DNA of 64,000 bases from Fulvivirga ligni (lineage in GTDB: Bacteria; Bacteroidota; Bacteroidia; Cytophagales; Cyclobacteriaceae): the NCBI RefSeq assembly GCF_021389935.1, contig NZ_CP089979.1:4879001-4943000 (forward strand), given 5' to 3'. The notes below the pieces were generated by a model. It saw only the letters and a list, made by a program, of their open reading frames with translations, was not told the origin of the DNA and made no database searches. Below, in pieces: positions 63,545-64,000 of this stretch. Position 1 is the first letter of the stretch. Each line of letters starts with the position of its first letter. A program made the translations under genes and the position numbers.

Positions 63545-64000
63545 TTACTTCTTATACTTGCCACTGAACGGACATCTTAACCCATGGAATTCACACTGAT
63601 CCTCTTCCAACGTGAGAGCGAACCGGCTGAGTCTAAAACTAAGTTTATCACACCCATCAGCAGTATAAGTACCGGAACTCTCGTTTTTGATTTCAACTAC
63701 ACCATTTAAGTATCCCATGCAGCCTGTTGTGGTACCATTAGTGATTTCAAAAGCATAAATATTATTTGCTATGTAATCTAGAAGTATGCTACTATCATAA
63801 TTTTCGGAATTCAATTCATTTTCATATAAACCTGAAATTTCGGAAATATCTTCAACTCCCCTTTGACTCTCAGTCGTCACAGTGGCATTGAATCCAAGAC
63901 TCTTATCATTTTCCAAGTTTATCCAAACTCCTGATAACTTATTCTTTGAAAAGATTCCCTTGAATCCTTTTTTAAACTCGCCCTCAAAATCTGGAGACTC
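63545..64000 (-). CDS. Hypothetical protein, 5-prime end cut by the window edge
   Basis: The frame is open from 64000 to a stop at 63545 (151 residues visible), so the true start lies beyond the window; the internal TTG at 63916 is not the natural start. Visible stretches are SPDFEGEFKKGFKGIFSKN, SGVWIN, and near the end TTTGCMGYLNGVVEIKNESS and CEFHGLRCPFSGKYKK. Cys residues near the end could bind metal or form disulfides. No family recognised. Confidence 0.6.
   Translation of the reverse strand, partial: ESPDFEGEFKKGFKGIFSKNKLSGVWINLENDKSLGFNATVTTESQRGVEDISEISGLYENELNSENYDSSILLDYIANNIYAFEITNGTTTGCMGYLNGVVEIKNESSGTYTADGCDKLSFRLSRFALTLEEDQCEFHGLRCPFSGKYKK

Noticed and set aside
1-64000. tRNA or rRNA genes
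   Set aside because: No cloverleaf with a GTTCGA-like T-loop and no rRNA-like conserved blocks were recognised in the intergenic regions; a covariance-model search would be decisive.

Overview
This is a chromosomal window from a member of the Bacteroidota, most likely order Cytophagales. The evidence is a PorP/SprF protein beside a 1463-residue protein with a gliding/type IX secretion C-terminal domain, TAnnTTTG-like -7 promoter elements instead of TATAAT, almost no Shine-Dalgarno sequences, lipoprotein signals followed by acidic or Ser/Gly stretches, PspC/GIN-domain and DUF4097 proteins, and a Bacteroidota-type REP-associated transposase. No rRNA, tRNA, CRISPR array, prophage or replication origin was recognised. 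Genus-level assignment (Fulvivirga-like) would be a guess.

Layout. 1-11.4 kb: a PspC/GIN membrane protein, a small secreted protein, an S41 protease, a minus-strand ECF sigma / anti-sigma / DUF4097 / outer-membrane protein operon, gluconokinase with gluconate permease, and a thioredoxin-fold protein. 11.5-18 kb: a LysR regulator, a small basic ORF, an EamA exporter, then a second ECF sigma / anti-sigma operon followed by three tandem paralogous surface proteins. 18-30.3 kb: SRPBCC, HExxH membrane and DinB proteins, a bestrophin, an SPFH / ribbon-helix-helix / secreted protein / cation antiporter run, a SNF2 helicase, a Tat-exported DinB protein, DUF3124 and a subtilase. 30.4-36.8 kb: a complete six-gene ebo cluster (eboA-F). 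36.8-39.1 kb: a small accessory patch with REP-like hairpins, a duplicated palindromic element, an orphan antitoxin-like gene and unrecognised genes. 39.2-55.9 kb: leuS, a large lipoprotein, acetyltransferase, EamA, YciH, PorP/SprF and its divergent surface protein, Nudix, Sua5, pgk and a TerB-like protein. 55.9-64 kb: class C beta-lactamase-like hydrolase, WYL regulator with GyrI-like protein facing a MATE exporter, then an operon of L,D-transpeptidase-like, macro-domain, small membrane and TIGR02117 proteins, a REP-associated transposase with its REP hairpins, and a gene cut by the window edge.

Main points. (1) The ebo cluster is the most coherent biosynthesis/transport-type system; ebo genes are known elsewhere but their metabolite here is unknown. 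(2) Three genes are broken by single-base shifts in short homopolymers: leuS (A9 near the start codon), the outer-membrane protein at 4.5 kb (G7 near the C-terminus) and the macro-domain gene at 61.8 kb (T4). In each case the correct protein continues in the neighbouring frame; leuS is normally essential, so sequencing or assembly error is the first explanation to exclude. (3) Two genes absent from simple ORF lists were found by reading: a 53-residue two-helix membrane protein at 52757-52918 (minus) and a 53-residue basic protein at 12562-12723. Functions below are assigned by family recognition from sequence alone; no database search was possible.
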